Notes: a model not told the origin generated them from the letters alone. Counted from the first letter of the stretch, positions 1 through 12,947 are shown. The stretch: DNA of 63,470 bases from Saccoglossus kowalevskii (GCF_000003605.2 NW_003118436.1:1-63470), one strand, 5' to 3'. Translations and numbers: made by a program.

Positions 1-57
1 CTCTATTTTTGTATTCTGCCTGTATCTCTTCAGCAGCGACATTCTTAAACCTGCGCC

Positions 58-641
58 ATGGTTGAATCGACCTCAAACAAGTCTGTGAAGAATACGAAAG
101 TTGTAGCTAGTCATCCTAAAACAATGGATATGATAGTTGAAGCTATTCAGGCACTGAAAGACCGGAAAGGGACATCAGTTACAAGCATCAGTCATACATT
201 TTGACTCACCATTCTACTGTCAGCCCGGCTCATATCACATCCAGTCTACGCCGTGCAATTAAATCCGGCATCGAGTCTGGGATGTTAGTTCGTCCCAAAG
301 ATTCTAATGCTAATGGCGTAAATGGTCGTCTCAGAATCGGCAAGCTCCCAGAGAAGCCAAAAAAGAAGGCAGTAACCAAGAAAGCTGTACCAAAGAAAAC
401 GTCGATCAAGAAGCCAACACTGAAAGACAAGAAACCCAAGGACAAGAAGGTTACGAAAAAGCCAAAGTCGGACAAGAAGGTTACGGAAAGGCCAAAGTCG
501 GACAAGAAACCACAAGCTAAAAATACCGCCACAAAGAAATCAGAGAAAACTACCACTAAAAAGCCGGCTCAAAGGAAAACACCCAAAAAGGCTTCAAAAC
601 CGAAAAAGCCGACAACAAAGAAACACACCACCAAAAAATAA
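58..641 (+). CDS. Linker histone H1, replication-type, broken by a one-base frameshift
   Basis: Linker histones bind nucleosomal DNA at entry and exit and compact chromatin. The frame from ATG 58 gives about 45 residues ending ALKDRKGTSVTSIS, the first helices of a winged-helix globular domain, then reaches a stop at 202-204. A second frame continues at once with SYILTHHSTVSPAHITSSL, the rest of the globular domain. It then runs into a Lys/Pro/Thr tail with repeated KPKSDKK blocks and stops at 639-641. One extra base near 190-195 would join the frames into about 194 residues, normal for an H1. There is no intron, and a histone stem-loop follows. The start sits in a good context (gcgccATGg). 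The break is either a sequence error or a recent inactivating deletion; the rest is intact. Identity as H1 is firm; whether it is functional is open. Confidence 0.85.
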
Positions 642-672
642 AATGATGTACATCGCTGCATCCAAACCAAAC

Positions 673-688
673 GGCCCTTTTCAGGGCC
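673..688 (+). promoter_or_regulatory. Histone mRNA 3' stem-loop
   Basis: GGCCCTTTTCAGGGCC forms a perfect 6-bp stem with a 4-nt TTTC loop and is followed by ACCACA. This is the canonical metazoan stem-loop bound by SLBP, which replaces the poly(A) tail of replication-dependent histone mRNAs. It lies 32 bases after the H1 stop codon, the usual distance. Confidence 0.95.
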
Positions 689-698
689 ACCACATCCT

Positions 699-710
699 CC
701 AAAAAGAGAA
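699..710 (+). promoter_or_regulatory. Histone downstream element (U7 target), probable
   Basis: CCAAAAAGAGAA begins about 10 bases after the stem-loop and resembles the purine-rich consensus CAAGAAAGA that pairs with U7 snRNA. Cleavage is expected between the stem-loop and this element. Position and composition fit; pairing to this species' U7 cannot be tested here. Confidence 0.6.
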
Positions 711-1029
711 CTACCGAAAACAGTACGTGTGTCTGTATGACTGTATGTATTTTTTTTTTGCGTCAAACGTGAGTAATCCTAGAAACATACCGTGGCACAG
801 TCCACTGTTTACTACTGTAATTAAAAATAAATAAATAAATGATAGCTAATTAATATATCTACCTACATTCGTGGTTTCACATGTTACGTGATCGCATTCT
901 GATGAATGTACCGAGTGAGGGCGCCTTCATAACAGATGGTTTGTAAAACGTTATACGCCCATTTATATATGCACTGATTTAAGCGGGATGACAGCGCTTT
1001 TATGCGACATTGTTTTGCATATTGTTGTT
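711..1029. other. Intergenic spacer after histone H1
   Basis: AT-rich sequence with a T9 run near 750 and short ATAAATAAATAAAT stretches near 826-840. No gene or recognisable RNA is seen. Confidence 0.5.
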
Positions 1030-1628
1030 GTGTTATGTCTGGCATCGTGTAGGCCTATGTGTGGTTCTGGACGGAACTTGGCTCAGTGATTTGGGACTAA
1101 TTACGAGATAACCGTCGATATTCGGACTACTATTTCTGACAGTTAATATTGCAGTTATTAATATAGTGAGCGATCAATCAAAAGATATGACGTGTTCAGT
1201 ACTTAGTGTGATTGGCTGTATGATTGAAGGTTACGCCTTAGAGTCTTTATACTGCTTTGTAATTGGTTAAGGTTTTGAAAATGAATAAAGAGTTTTTAGT
1301 TTGGTCTTGGCGAGTACCCGAGGACAGAGGCACTCTTGGAGAGTCCTGGAGTGTCTTGGGGCGAGTCTTGACGCAGTCCAGAGAGTCTTGGGTCAGCCTT
1401 GCGATAGTCTCGGGGACTTTTCCCCAGGGCGCTGTGTCTTATAGAATGCTCGACTGACCGACTAAGACGAGAGTTGAAACGTATTTTGTTGTGTGTGTCT
1501 TATTTAACTGTAAAGCTTAAGTGACTTTCCCGATCCCGTACTTCAAGGGGACACGATAGAGAGACGAGACGAGATAACCCCCCTGACACGAGTGGAGAAC
1601 CCCGAGGAAAAGAAAATTCCCTCTGATA
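1030..1628 (+). mobile_element. Solo LTR-like copy, 5'-truncated
   Basis: This stretch is the reverse complement of the two long repeats at 20824-21470 and 23016-23669. Shared landmarks include GGACGGAACTTGGCTCAGTG, a Gly/Arg-rich looking GAGTCTTGGGTCAGCC block and CTTAAGTGACTTTCCCGATC. It ends in TGATA at 1624-1628, the same terminus as the other copies, but homology fades upstream of about 1030, so the first roughly 55 bases of the repeat are lost or diverged. No internal region or primer-binding site follows, so it is best read as a solo or partial LTR. A 64-codon open frame inside it is incidental. Confidence 0.75.
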
Positions 1629-2748
1629 GTTGCACCACGCAGGATTCGTGTTTCCCCGCTGATTACAATGAAGCACTATTCAAAGTAAAATTATTTTCCG
1701 TCCATTGTCAGAAAACAATTACCTTATCAACAAATTTTTTAAAAATTTATCACAGCATTTATCTTATCACAACATTTATCATGAATGAACTGTTTATTCT
1801 CGCATTATTTGTGAAACAACAAACAAAATGGCGACGCCCATTCACCGGAAGTGGACTCTTTTCCATACTCTTTCATATATGTACATGATATCTTTAGTGT
1901 TCGCCTGGCGAGCGGTCTTCGGCCGCTCTTCCTGCTATAAATACGTCTGTTGCTGCTATTATTTGTGTCCGTATCTAACGTCTCCCTGAACTACATGATG
2001 AGATGAGATGTGACTGGTCTATTGTCGCGTGGAATTTGAAACAGCGAACATCAAAGGACGGTATGCAGCGTAATAATGAATTACTATGCTACGAACCCAT
2101 CTACCATCTTGCTTAAATTCAAGTTACCAAGCCACAGAACTGTGCACCTGTTCTATATGCCTAGAGTCTGAATTGAATGTATTATAGCTATATCAACTGT
2201 TACAGTACATAACAAGGCCATAGGAAACAAAACTTAGTTGGGCCGGCCATCCATCGAGGGCCGTAGGCCCGAGGCGTATGATGACATGGGCCTAAGGACC
2301 AAGTCTGCTAGGGGTGTGTGTGCAGGAGTGGTCCGGCCATAGCCGGTATGGCCGGTACGGTTCCTAAGGCCTTGCATAAGAACAACATCATACGTTCATC
2401 ATGTTTTCACGAGATCACCCAAAAAACATTGGCCTCATGAAACGTCGATAGTGGTCCACTACAGTGTGATTGAACCCATTGAAAAAAAAATATTTATTTC
2501 CATCAACAATCATTAATAATACGTTAAATACTTTTAACTGATTACTAAGATGATGATTGTCGTGGGTATGATGTTCACATTGTGTTAGTTGCCGCGTCAT
2601 GTGTTTATCGTAGTGACGAGTTTTCTACTTTATAGTTTCGATGAAGATACTGAGCATCAGGGTTCAATGCGGTAAGCCAACTTCGGGGTAGCTATGACTT
2701 TATGAATCCTGTTATATATAGCTTCTATAACGTTGATTTCCGAGTAAG
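1629..2748. other. Intergenic region with a GC-rich patch
   Basis: Mostly AT-rich with no supported gene. A compact GC-rich patch at about 2240-2370 contains GGGCCGGCC and a doubled GCCGGTAyGG motif (GCCGGTATGGCCGGTACGG), unlike its surroundings. It may be the remnant of an inserted repeat. Confidence 0.45.
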
Positions 2749-2880
2749 TTAAAGCGGGAGGGTTGTCACCTGCGCACGCGTGGGAATTGAGTTCCAAGCG
2801 ATGATAACAACACACGCTAAAAACGTAAAGGCACGCTATGGACATCTGGCGCATGCGCAGGTGACGACACCCAGCTTTAA
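2749..2880 (+). mobile_element. MITE-like element, family C (TTAAAGCGGG ends)
   Basis: Starts TTAAAGCGGGAGGGTTGTCA and ends with the inverted counterpart ...GGTGACGACACCCAGCTTTAA. The 132-bp body contains AACAACACACGCTAAAAACG, shared with the copies at 40941 and 56811. The right arm holds a perfect GCGCATGCGCA palindrome at 2849-2859. No coding capacity. The end shape suggests DNA-transposon mobilisation; the transposase class is unknown. Confidence 0.75.
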
Positions 2881-4009
2881 TACATGAATATACTTGGGAG
2901 GAATAAGAAACCGACGAATTTTCTGTGTTGTAATGTTTTTTTGTAATTTCTTATGCTAATTCACACCTACCTGTTGTCAATGAGCTTAAAATAAACATGG
3001 CTTACTTTGTGTTTTATTTAAGTGTTACACAAGGCATCTAAAATGGAAAGTGTGCAAATGTCTTGCATTTTGAGAAGAGCCTTAGCAAAAGCAAACATTC
3101 TTAAAATTACCATATCACACGATTGTTTTTATATATTATCACGCCATTGGCACCGGTAATAAATGTTAAGACAGATAATTGATAACCGTTTTTTCTAACC
3201 TATATATATTTTTTAGATGTTATTGTTACAAACACTGGGCCATGACTGCATATGGTGGCCGTGTAACCTAGGTTAATCCAGTCATAACTTACAGAGATTA
3301 CAGTATATCATGTACAGCTGACATACTGGTCTACTTTGCTTTACGCCTACAATATATTATGTACTTAGAAGTTGTATGACATGGTTGTGTGGGGTATAAT
3401 AACACATAATATACCAGGTAAAATTCACTATTAATTTCATATATCTATTAATCTTCAGGTCGACATGCAGGTAATTTCGCTCACATATTGAAGGCGTCGT
3501 CTATCTAATGGAGGTCGTCATGGAAACGCAATCCATCATCGATAAACACATCAGTATGTCAAGTTCCGAGATATTCCAGTTCCAACCGATAAAGCCGCCT
3601 ATAGGATTGTAAGAATTGATAGTGAAAATGAGACTCATTAATTCCCCCTAATGGAGCCTAAATTATTGACGGATGTGTAATTCAAAAATCTTCAGTTTGA
3701 CGCTGTGATATACACATATATAATAGCTCCATTTATTTATACTGTATTTGCTTGAATATGGAGGCAGAATATATATTCTGAAATTAAGACCTGGATTGTT
3801 ATTACACTACAACAATACAAAATATTTTTTAATTGAAATATCCTTTCGCATATTGGGATTGGTTTTATCTAATATGAAATCTTAATTCTATCAAGGTTGT
3901 GAATATAGAATATCATTATTATTTGAAATGAATTGATCATGTTTGATTTGATTTTGCTCGCACTCTTGTTTATATTCTACGATTGTGCACCTCGATACCG
4001 AGTAATACC
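2881..4009. other. Intergenic, nothing recognised
   Basis: AT-rich non-coding sequence. No open frame resembles a protein and no structured RNA was recognised. Confidence 0.5.
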
Positions 4010-4360
4010 ATGAGGTTATTACGAGGATACCTCAAAGTATGCACGAGAGAGTACAGCGGAAGTATCGACCGACGCTGTATCCTCGTAATAACCTAATTAT
4101 TATATATATTTTCCTTGCATCATGGGAATGCCGAAATCCAAAAAGTTTAGAACAGAATCAGCGAACTTCTTCGTGTGGAGTCCGGTCAAACCCTGGTGGC
4201 AGCCATGTTTGTTTTTATTATTAGAGGACGCTTACGCGCGTCATCATTTCGTATTTGGAATATGCATTTCCTTATATGGTAGGATGAAAATACCCCATCA
4301 AATATCGCGAAATTATGGCACGCTGTAACTTACGTTACGGTGACAGATGTATAATAATAA
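4010..4360 (+). mobile_element. Composite fold-back repeat, family A, near full length
   Basis: The head (4010-4100) is a fold-back: ATGAGGTTATTACGAGGATA is answered by TATCCTCGTAATAACCTaAT. A body of about 250 bp follows, starting near TTATTATATATATTTTCC, with landmarks CATGGGAATGCCGAAATCC and AAACCCTGGTGGCAGCCAT. It ends TTACGGTGACAGATGTATAA. The body itself has inverted ends (TTATTATACAT... and ...ATGTATAATAA). Short open frames here are incidental. Related copies are at 5923, 24712, 32468 and 38464. Confidence 0.75.
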
Positions 4361-5922
4361 ATAGATATAACATTCAAAAGAAATGGATAAAATGAAAGTA
4401 TGATACAATATAATTGATATAAATACATTTTTTGTAAATATTGATAAAGTGATCATTTGCTGTTTACATATCGTACGATGTTTTGCAACATCACCGGGTT
4501 ACTGGCCGTCACTAAACTTAAGATATTGTAACCGGCGGCAAATGAATACGCAAACAGGCTATTTACACACATAACACTGAGACTAATGCAAACCATTTTC
4601 GTCGAAACAGTTAACTTATTTTAGTGTAAAAATATAGTATGTGACTATTAGTAAGTTCAACATGTACGTTGTATTTCAGGTATAACGTAATCATTTAGAA
4701 CAGTATGAGAGGCATAGTGGCATTTAAGTTGAATATTATACCGCTGAGAGTTTATAGTCAACATGCGACAATTCAAGCGGCACGTATTATTTAACAGGCT
4801 TGAAGAGATACGATTCTATTACTTCATTATTCATTGTTCAATAAATAATAATGCTCATATATTGTTGCCGGTAGGAGAGGTGAAGCAGTAACACATTTTA
4901 AGATTTATTTCATGTAATAAGTATAGCACAAAAACATGATAACTGCTTATAGGCGATTCGCAATTTTACCCCTGGTTACTGGGGCATAAGAATCAATCCG
5001 TAAATTATTCTCAATTGTCTGGGAGTATACAGCCTGGATGGCTCACAAGCTGTGCATATTTTATGTATGTGCAGAATCGAGCGTGTTATAAACTATATAT
5101 CAATTGAGAAACATCGTTACATAATCAAGTGATGACGTGAGTCACTGTTGTGTCTCGTACATTCTTTTTATTTCAAATATTTAACTAAAACACACTTTGG
5201 CTTTGGCCTCTAGAAATCGGTATCCAGTATATACGGGAAACTAGTGCCCCAAGATGACGTCACTCTTCGCGTGACTTGCAATTTCCAGTAAGTCGTTTGC
5301 GTCTGTTAGTTCGGTCGTAGATATAAATAGTCCACCAAGGGAAACTACTACAGAAGACTCATGTAAATCATTGACGACGTTCAGATTTGGCCTGCAGCGG
5401 CACTCAAGTTGATAGATCGAGACTGAGATACGTACCATTCAAAATAGACATACTGCGAAACCGGAAAGTCCGCTCTGTCCCGTGAATTCATATGAGTATT
5501 ATTTACCAAAGCTCAATCAAAATTGCCATGCTTTATGGCAACGACCGACTTTATTTAAGTCAGAGTCTACTTGGTACGATAATATGCCAGTTTGGAAAAT
5601 ATTATATATTTGTATACCAATAACTGTTTGAGACATATGTAACGACGTCGTCCAAGAAAGGCATGCTCCTGCATCATCCCGTTTATTATCATCTCAGAAT
5701 GAACACATTCTAAACAATCTTATCAACTAACCCGTCGTGCCTGTTAATGAAATTAAAAGTAGCAACAAAACTATATACTATAACTTTCATAGTTGTGTAA
5801 TTAATATCCCAATATATAGTAGAGACTGACGCAGTAAAATAATAATATATAGATATAGATTGGGGAAAATTGTTTTTGTTTTGTTTTCACGTAAATGTCT
5901 ACACATTGTGAACATGTTATGG
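4361..5922. other. Intergenic, nothing recognised
   Basis: AT-rich sequence with no supported gene. The 65-codon frame at 5241-5438 has no family-like features. Confidence 0.5.
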
Positions 5923-6073
5923 ATTATTATTATACATCTGTCATCGTAGCGCCATAAGTGACAGCATGCCTTAATTATGCAGTATTGCACTGGGTATTCG
6001 CTTCGACCGACGCGTACTCCCGCTGTCCTGTCTTCGTGTATACTTTGCAGTATCCTCGTAATAATCTCATAAT
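5923..6073 (-). mobile_element. Composite fold-back repeat, family A, internally deleted copy
   Basis: On the minus strand this copy begins with the fold-back head (ATATTATGAGATTATTACGAG...) and jumps directly to the far end of the family (CGCTACGATGACAGATGTATA-like), losing most of the roughly 250-bp body. The same kind of deletion derivative occurs at 38464-38622. Confidence 0.65.
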
Positions 6074-8022
6074 ATGTTTATTATTCCAAAGACACTTTTT
6101 TGATCATTCACATCTTTACATTGAAGGATGAGAAGTGATGGGTTGACTAATAGTTCGAGTGAGCGATGTGTTATAAAACACATAATACATAGTCTTATTC
6201 GGGCACTAGTATACATCTTTCCCTCCTCATGACTGTGGGTAATAAAAAAAATACCAGATATTCTTAATACCCACAGGCTTTCTGAGAAATAGACGTATAC
6301 TAGTGTCCTCATGACCTTGCAATATGTGCTCAATATAATAAAAACAACTCGATACATTCAAGAAGATTGAACTATGTACATCATAGCCGAGTATCACAAA
6401 ATACGATAATGATATTGGTGGTTTTACACAAGACTTTGAATTGACTCGAAAATTATGATATATATGTTAAAATACATTCTTGAAATTATAATATATCGTG
6501 ATCGCAAAACGGTGTTCATAAACGGCACTCTTTTTAAAATGCAAATGATCCACAATGCCAGAATATATATTTCATTCACCTTTCTAAACCAGATTGTTTA
6601 TTTTCACCACTTTTTCATCACAGCACAGATCAATCGTGTGATATTCGGAGATACGCGGGGTAGAATATCTTGAACCCACATATAATAAGGAAAACAAATT
6701 GCCTGTCAAAAAAGCACAGTGTATAAGTTTGAACACACTTGTTTACCTAAAGGCTTTCTAAATTAAACTAATCTCATTCTTTTTGCTTTGCCACACGAAA
6801 CGTATTTATTTAATTAATTAATTAAATAATTATGATCTTAAAGTGTCATTTACTTCCACGAACACTTTTCCAAAAACATTACAACAATTACAGATATGTT
6901 ATCAAGTATTACACGTATAAAACTGTGTTTTATTGAAAGGAATAAACATGCCTGCCAGATTTACAGTGGATGTTTTGCTGATGCATTGTTGTTGAATAAT
7001 AATTCCATTATTGCGAACAATCTGCAAATAAATCATCAAATTATATTGGTATTGATGATACTATATTTAATATTTCATATATATTATTAGTTTTTTGCTA
7101 CATTGCATCAGTTTCCAATATTTAAGTGCTTAAGCAATTAGGCACTGAAATTCAATATTAAAAGTAATCTCGCCAGTATCTTCCTTCCAGGTGCCGCGTT
7201 TAATCCCATGAGAAGAATCTAACGCATCTAATATTGGAACAGATAAAACCCTTTAAAATGAATCACAAATGTCTATATATTGATGAAATTTGCAATCGGG
7301 TAGTGAGTTAATAATTTGTAAAATATAGATCGCATAGTATTCTTCGAACAAATTATTCTATCAAATATTGCAGTACACATATCTAGCGATTCCTAGTACG
7401 TGTACGTAATATGTACATATACATGTGCATGGGCAATATAAGTAATTTTTAGTAGTGAACGTATCTAATACGGTCTACTATAATTGGTAAATCAATTCAT
7501 CTTTTTATAGTGATATCAATTAATTCTAACGTGATTGTAGCTTAATTTACATAGTAAATCGACCATTTTACGTTCATTGTGAAATCCACTACTATTAAAA
7601 ACCTATTAATTACGCAATGCATTATGGATATTTGCTGTCGGTAGAAAAAAACGTAAAATTAAAATAACTAGAAAACGTTGTGCTTGATAATTAAAATGGT
7701 ATAGATATCATAATAGTGTGTTCACATCAGCAAATCGTCACCGAGTGATTGCGTTTAAACCTCGTGTTCACGCCGCCGGCAACATGCGAGAGGTAACCAA
7801 ATACAATTGAACGCATCGTGGATGGGGCCAATTACATTTATCGTATAAACCTGAATAGACAAGTGTTGCTTGTTTTTATAAAGTGAATGAACTGCTATGC
7901 ATATTTATATTAAGGCATTCAAGGTTAAGATCAAAAGGGAATTTGCATAAGTGTGAACATATCATGCCATATCGGTATCATCTGGCATATATCAATAGAC
8001 CTTCTACATAAGACAAATGATG
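6074..8022. other. Intergenic, nothing recognised
   Basis: AT-rich. It contains a TAATTAATTAATTAAATAATTA stretch near 6811 and several ATG-started short frames without protein-like character. Confidence 0.5.
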
Positions 8023-8288
8023 TTAAAGGACGTGGTCGTCGCGCTGCGCATGTGCGATTTTGTGTTGATAAAAAATGATTTTCTCACAATCAAATACGTT
8101 CTTGTAATGGAAATCACGAGCATGAGGTTTGACCTGGGCGCTAATTACCGCCGGTGACTCCTTCCATACATCCCAATCACCTAAACAATGCCTAATTAAA
8201 GCTTAGTAACGTCTCAGTTTATACTCGTTGATCTTCGCAACAGTCAAAGTCGCCATCTTTGTTTATATTAGTGTGTGTGGCCCTTTAA
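8023..8288 (-). mobile_element. MITE-like element, family B (TTAAAG...GTCGTCGCG ends)
   Basis: Bounded by TTAAAGGACGTGGTCGTCGC and ...GGCCCTTTAA. In reverse orientation it shares landmarks with the copies at 33582, 56296 and 59002: CAAAGATGGCGACTTTGAC, GAGTATAAACTGAGACG, a Gly-rich GGAGTCACCGGCGG stretch and TTGTGAGAAAATCATTTTTT-type sequence. Non-coding, 266 bp. Here the right end has lost the CGCATGCGCGA part of its terminal repeat. Confidence 0.75.
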
Positions 8289-11200
8289 AACAATCAGAGA
8301 ACATCTGCCTAAGTGATATGTCGTATTTTTCAGCTTCTCATTATATCTGCTATATAACACTTGATTTTTGAGATAAGAAAACCTTTCAACATATAACCAG
8401 TGTAAGCTCTAGCATATCGAAGATGCTAGGAAATGTATATACCATATGCAGGAAAAAGAAGGATATTATTACTACAGTTATTTGCAAAATTTATCATGGT
8501 AAGAAAAGTTACCATTAGAGTCAAATTCAAGTAGGACATTAAGATATGGTTTTAATCTAAGGTTTCTTTGATTTCAAGTTCAAGGAGATATATCATGATT
8601 GTTGATGGAAATACATGTCACAGGGTTCGTCAAAAAATCTATCACAATTAGTTTATTTCGTTTACTTATATGTTAAGCCTCGATACAGTGTGATTATACA
8701 GCCAGGTAGGAATGCATACGTACACTTTGCGGTGAGAACACCATGATGCCCCTAGACATCGATATTGTATATCTGAATTTAATCAACATCAAACCAAAAC
8801 TCCCATAAATTCATTGAGTGCTGGCAAATAATTAGAATATTCCAATTTTCATACTGTCAATTTTATTTGTATAACATTGCGCGAATCGTAATATATGGTA
8901 ATTGACATGATACAGTGCCCGCCATGACGTTATGTGCCGAACATGTGTCTAGTTTTTAACTGTATTTGTTCAGCAGAGTTTATAAGGCGACATTTTTGTA
9001 AACCATTTGAGTAAATTTCATGACATTACAAATATCAAGATCGCTCATAATAATCAATTAAATTTTATATAATAAGTTTTTTCAAATTATCTAGCCTGCT
9101 AATTGCCTTTTTAAATATATCAATTAACCTGACCAGATTACACGTTATTATATTCTATCGATCACAATGCAATGTTATGACCTTCAATGAAACTATGTAC
9201 GTTTTCATAGATACTTTGTGGAAATCAATTCGTGTATTGGGTTGCTTACAGCATAAATTATAATAAACTATTACCTATGTATGTATACACATAGTGTAAA
9301 TACTGCATGTAATTCCGAAAGTTCATCATTTAAGGAAAGATATAGTTTGTAGTACTTGCACCCATCCAACGTTGTTTGCTCATAGTGTAGCGTGTTAGGT
9401 TTGACTGGATGTTATTGGAAATTGCTGATGAGCAAATTTAAATGCTAATGTATAGGCAACATATGATTTACTAGAAACTAATTCCGAATTAACACCACTT
9501 TGACTTGTTTACAACTAATCTCTGAAGGGCATAGCTCAATGCAATATTAAACATGTAAAGGATGAAACGTATACACGTTTTAATATTGCGAAATCCGTAA
9601 GAAATCCGTAAGCTACAGTAAAACACAACTCAGTGTTGTAAATGGTAATATAAATTCCCACATATGATGTAGCAAAAGAATTGCGTTTAATGCTATGTAA
9701 AAACGTACATTAGTCATTTGTTGTCAAATATACATTGGGACGATATTGGTGTTTTATAAATTAAATAATCGTGAACACCACCGAGACAACGAGAATAACA
9801 AATTATCAAGGAACGCAAACCAATGGCAATGACTTGCACTTGAAATGCTTTTACCAATTGAACTTGAATTATATTTAAATATGAAAAACTTTTTTCCTTT
9901 GAAGGTCTCTGTGAAAATGTACACATATCATGGATTGGCATTGGATTGACACTTTTCTAGTATTCACCAACTGAAACTACGACTGGCACTAAACCGAACT
10001 AAGGTACTATTCTAATATTTAATATAAGTGTATACCTATATCGATGGCTGTTATACAAGTAGTTTTTCTCCTTCCAAATCTTTTTCCTGTTGTGGGAAAA
10101 CCATCTGGTAATGGTGGCCGTATTCTGTGATTTCAAATGTATATGAGATTGTAAATGTACTGATTGTATACGTTATTTGTATGTGTGTACTCAAGTTTAC
10201 ATGTGCAAATATTGTATACCGAATATTTGCTAAGAAACGCTGATAATTACAAAGACAATGTTATAACTTATCTAAGAAAATTTGAGGGCCGGAATAAGTT
10301 AACATGGAATAAGGAACGATCCCTAAACTGCCAATGATACGACGCTATGGTGTACGGACTCACCTTATAAATTCTGCTTAAATCCAACTATCCATAGACT
10401 TAAACAGCAGTCATAAATATTTTAGCATAAACACGGGTCTGTTGACTTCAGTGTAATTTAATAAATTTAAAACTATGTCCAGTACGGCTTAGCAATATTA
10501 AATTTATTTTTTTTATTTTAAAAAATATATGTATCTTGATTACTGTGGAGTTAACTTAGTATCCCGATAACTACAAGCCAATGTTACACTTTAATAATAC
10601 ATATTAAAAATATTAATATTAATTTTTAAATTTCAATCATCTATTTTTTGGCTATAAAATGACATAAGCTCCGACTGTAGAATCATCGTCGACATACTTA
10701 CTTAATCACGGTTCTATATATTTCTAAAATAGTGAGCACATCATGATGCATACTTCAAATAAGTGTCATTGATACCATCTGAGATCATATTTGTAACAGT
10801 GTTATTGTTTTTACCTGCAAGCATTATAATATCTGCCCTAAAACTGCTGCAGCCAGTCGTCCCCTTCTAAAACCTTGGTTTAATAATTTTCACCTTTACA
10901 TATGCAAATGATGCGAGTACAACCCAATGATTGTAATCCAGTGATATCTCTACACATTAATGTTTACAACATTACAGGTTATTTCAGACAACTCGAGCAC
11001 GTATCTTTGGGCAATACGGTATATTAATATTTGACACTAACGGCTTATTTATCATAGATGCAAATAAACATGAAACTGTGTGTGAGAAATTAGGTCATCG
11101 TTAAAGCAAAATATGATATCTTTCAAATTTCATTATATACCATTCTCACCTACATCCATTTTGAACAAAAGTAACTAAATTACTTGTATGTGTAGCGTTA

Positions 11201-12947
11201 TTAAAGAAAGCAATTTGGGGATCAACAATTTTTTATGATCAAGGTCAAAATTTAAATAAATACAAATGACTGCAAGTTTTCACAAGGACAGAGATAAGTG
11301 ATGTAACCGGGGGCGTGTCTGATTTCAATGGCGAGGCGCATTTGCCGCGCTATGTGTGTAAATCTCGAGTTTAATGTTTAAGTTTGTATATGTGCCTGAA
11401 ATTCGATTTGTAGACAGGCCCTTCAGCTGTCAATATAATGGTTCTCTTCTGTATGATTTGGTTTGCGATTTACTGACTCAAAATACATTTTCAACTCATG
11501 AATGTTATATTTTCTTGAAAAGTTGGAATATATATATGTTCAATTCACGACCAATTTTAGGTGATCACATTTCTGAAAAATCTGTATTAGAGAATATCTA
11601 ACAATAATGCCACGGAACGTTCTAAAGTAAACACGGCGTCCTATAACAGACCCCGTATCTTTTTTGGGGGGCAAAAACGGGTGAAATATCGGACATTTGA
11701 GTGGCTACAACGACTCATTGGCAAAATTGTAGAAAAGTAATATACATATTGTACGTTTCGTGCCCCTGAATACTTTTCACGCATGGTTAACAAATAACAT
11801 CAGGGGCAACAATTAACACCAGAGTCAACACATTGGGATCACTTAATATAAATCGAATACAGCAGAATCTTATACACATTAAAATGCTGATACTGACGCT
11901 CATATGCTAATATACACATCACTATACTGACCAGATGCATTCGGACGTCGGTAACATCACATTATCACATCTCACTGCTGTTACGCATGCTGTGATTAGT
12001 TGAGACTCGGTCATTGAATAAAAATGGATATTACATGGTATATTGCCCACTAAGTGGATATTACATGGGTATATCACATGGATGGCGTCACTGAAACTAC
12101 TGCGCAACGATACTGCGCATAACAAATTGTCGTTTGCTGCACTGGTGCTGCCTAGGCCGCTGTTGTTTTCGGAGTTCCATTCACGTGCACGGTTTAGAAA
12201 GCCATCCGAAATAGACAGCGAACGTGCCAGAATGGATATTAAGTAAGATACTCTGTTTTGATGTTTGGGATATTTTTTATATGAAGCAAAAATGTACGGC
12301 AAGGCCGCCACTGAAACGTCACAGCCGGGATTGCTGCGGCGCATTTCTACGCTGTGTTTATTTCTACGCCGAAGCTAACCGAAAAAGCTGTAAAGCGCTG
12401 TTACTTGTGAATAGGTGTGGTACATTAGTGAGAAAGTAATTTCAGTCACTTCCACGGCCCACTGACATTTTTATCTGGAGAGTGATCAAATAACTTGCGT
12501 TTGAGAATTTCTCAATTCATTTCAAAGATGTTATTCTCAATAAATTGAGTGATTCACACTGCTGAAACACGGTTACTAAAAAGAGTATCCGTGGCTAAAA
12601 ATAACATTTACTGAATGTATTTCGCATTTTTTTCTGCAAACCAGGTATGTATATTATTGATTAATGCGAAACTTGTTATAATACATAAAATAAAGTATTG
12701 CATACTTCAAATATAAGTGTTGTTATTTTGTGGGAGAGCGGGTGTGAGTGGTGTATGGTAGATGTGATTGTGCATGGTGGAGGTCTGTTCGATGTGATAA
12801 AATAAATAACACATGGTTATTCGGACAATATCACGATGGAGGAAAGTGCGTCCAATGTTATGAATCATATCTGATCGTATTAAAAACCCTCTATGAAAGT
12901 CCAGCAAGCAATGTACATTGATCTCATAGAATCGATTACTTGCTGTT
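8289..12947. other. Long intergenic stretch; one weak first-exon candidate
   Basis: About 4.7 kb without a supportable gene. The only suggestive spot is about 12060-12245: CpG-richer sequence ending GCCAGAATGGATATTAA followed by a good splice donor, GTAAGAT. It could be a first exon (Met-Asp-Ile...) of a plus-strand transcript, but no downstream exon was found. The remainder is AT-rich sequence with no recognisable protein, RNA or repeat. Confidence 0.35.

Noticed and set aside
230-556. 108-codon antisense frame in the histone gene
   Set aside because: It is the shadow of the lysine-rich H1 tail on the opposite strand.
11922-12344. 140-codon minus-strand frame
   Set aside because: No recognisable domain, composition like random sequence, no supporting splice partners.
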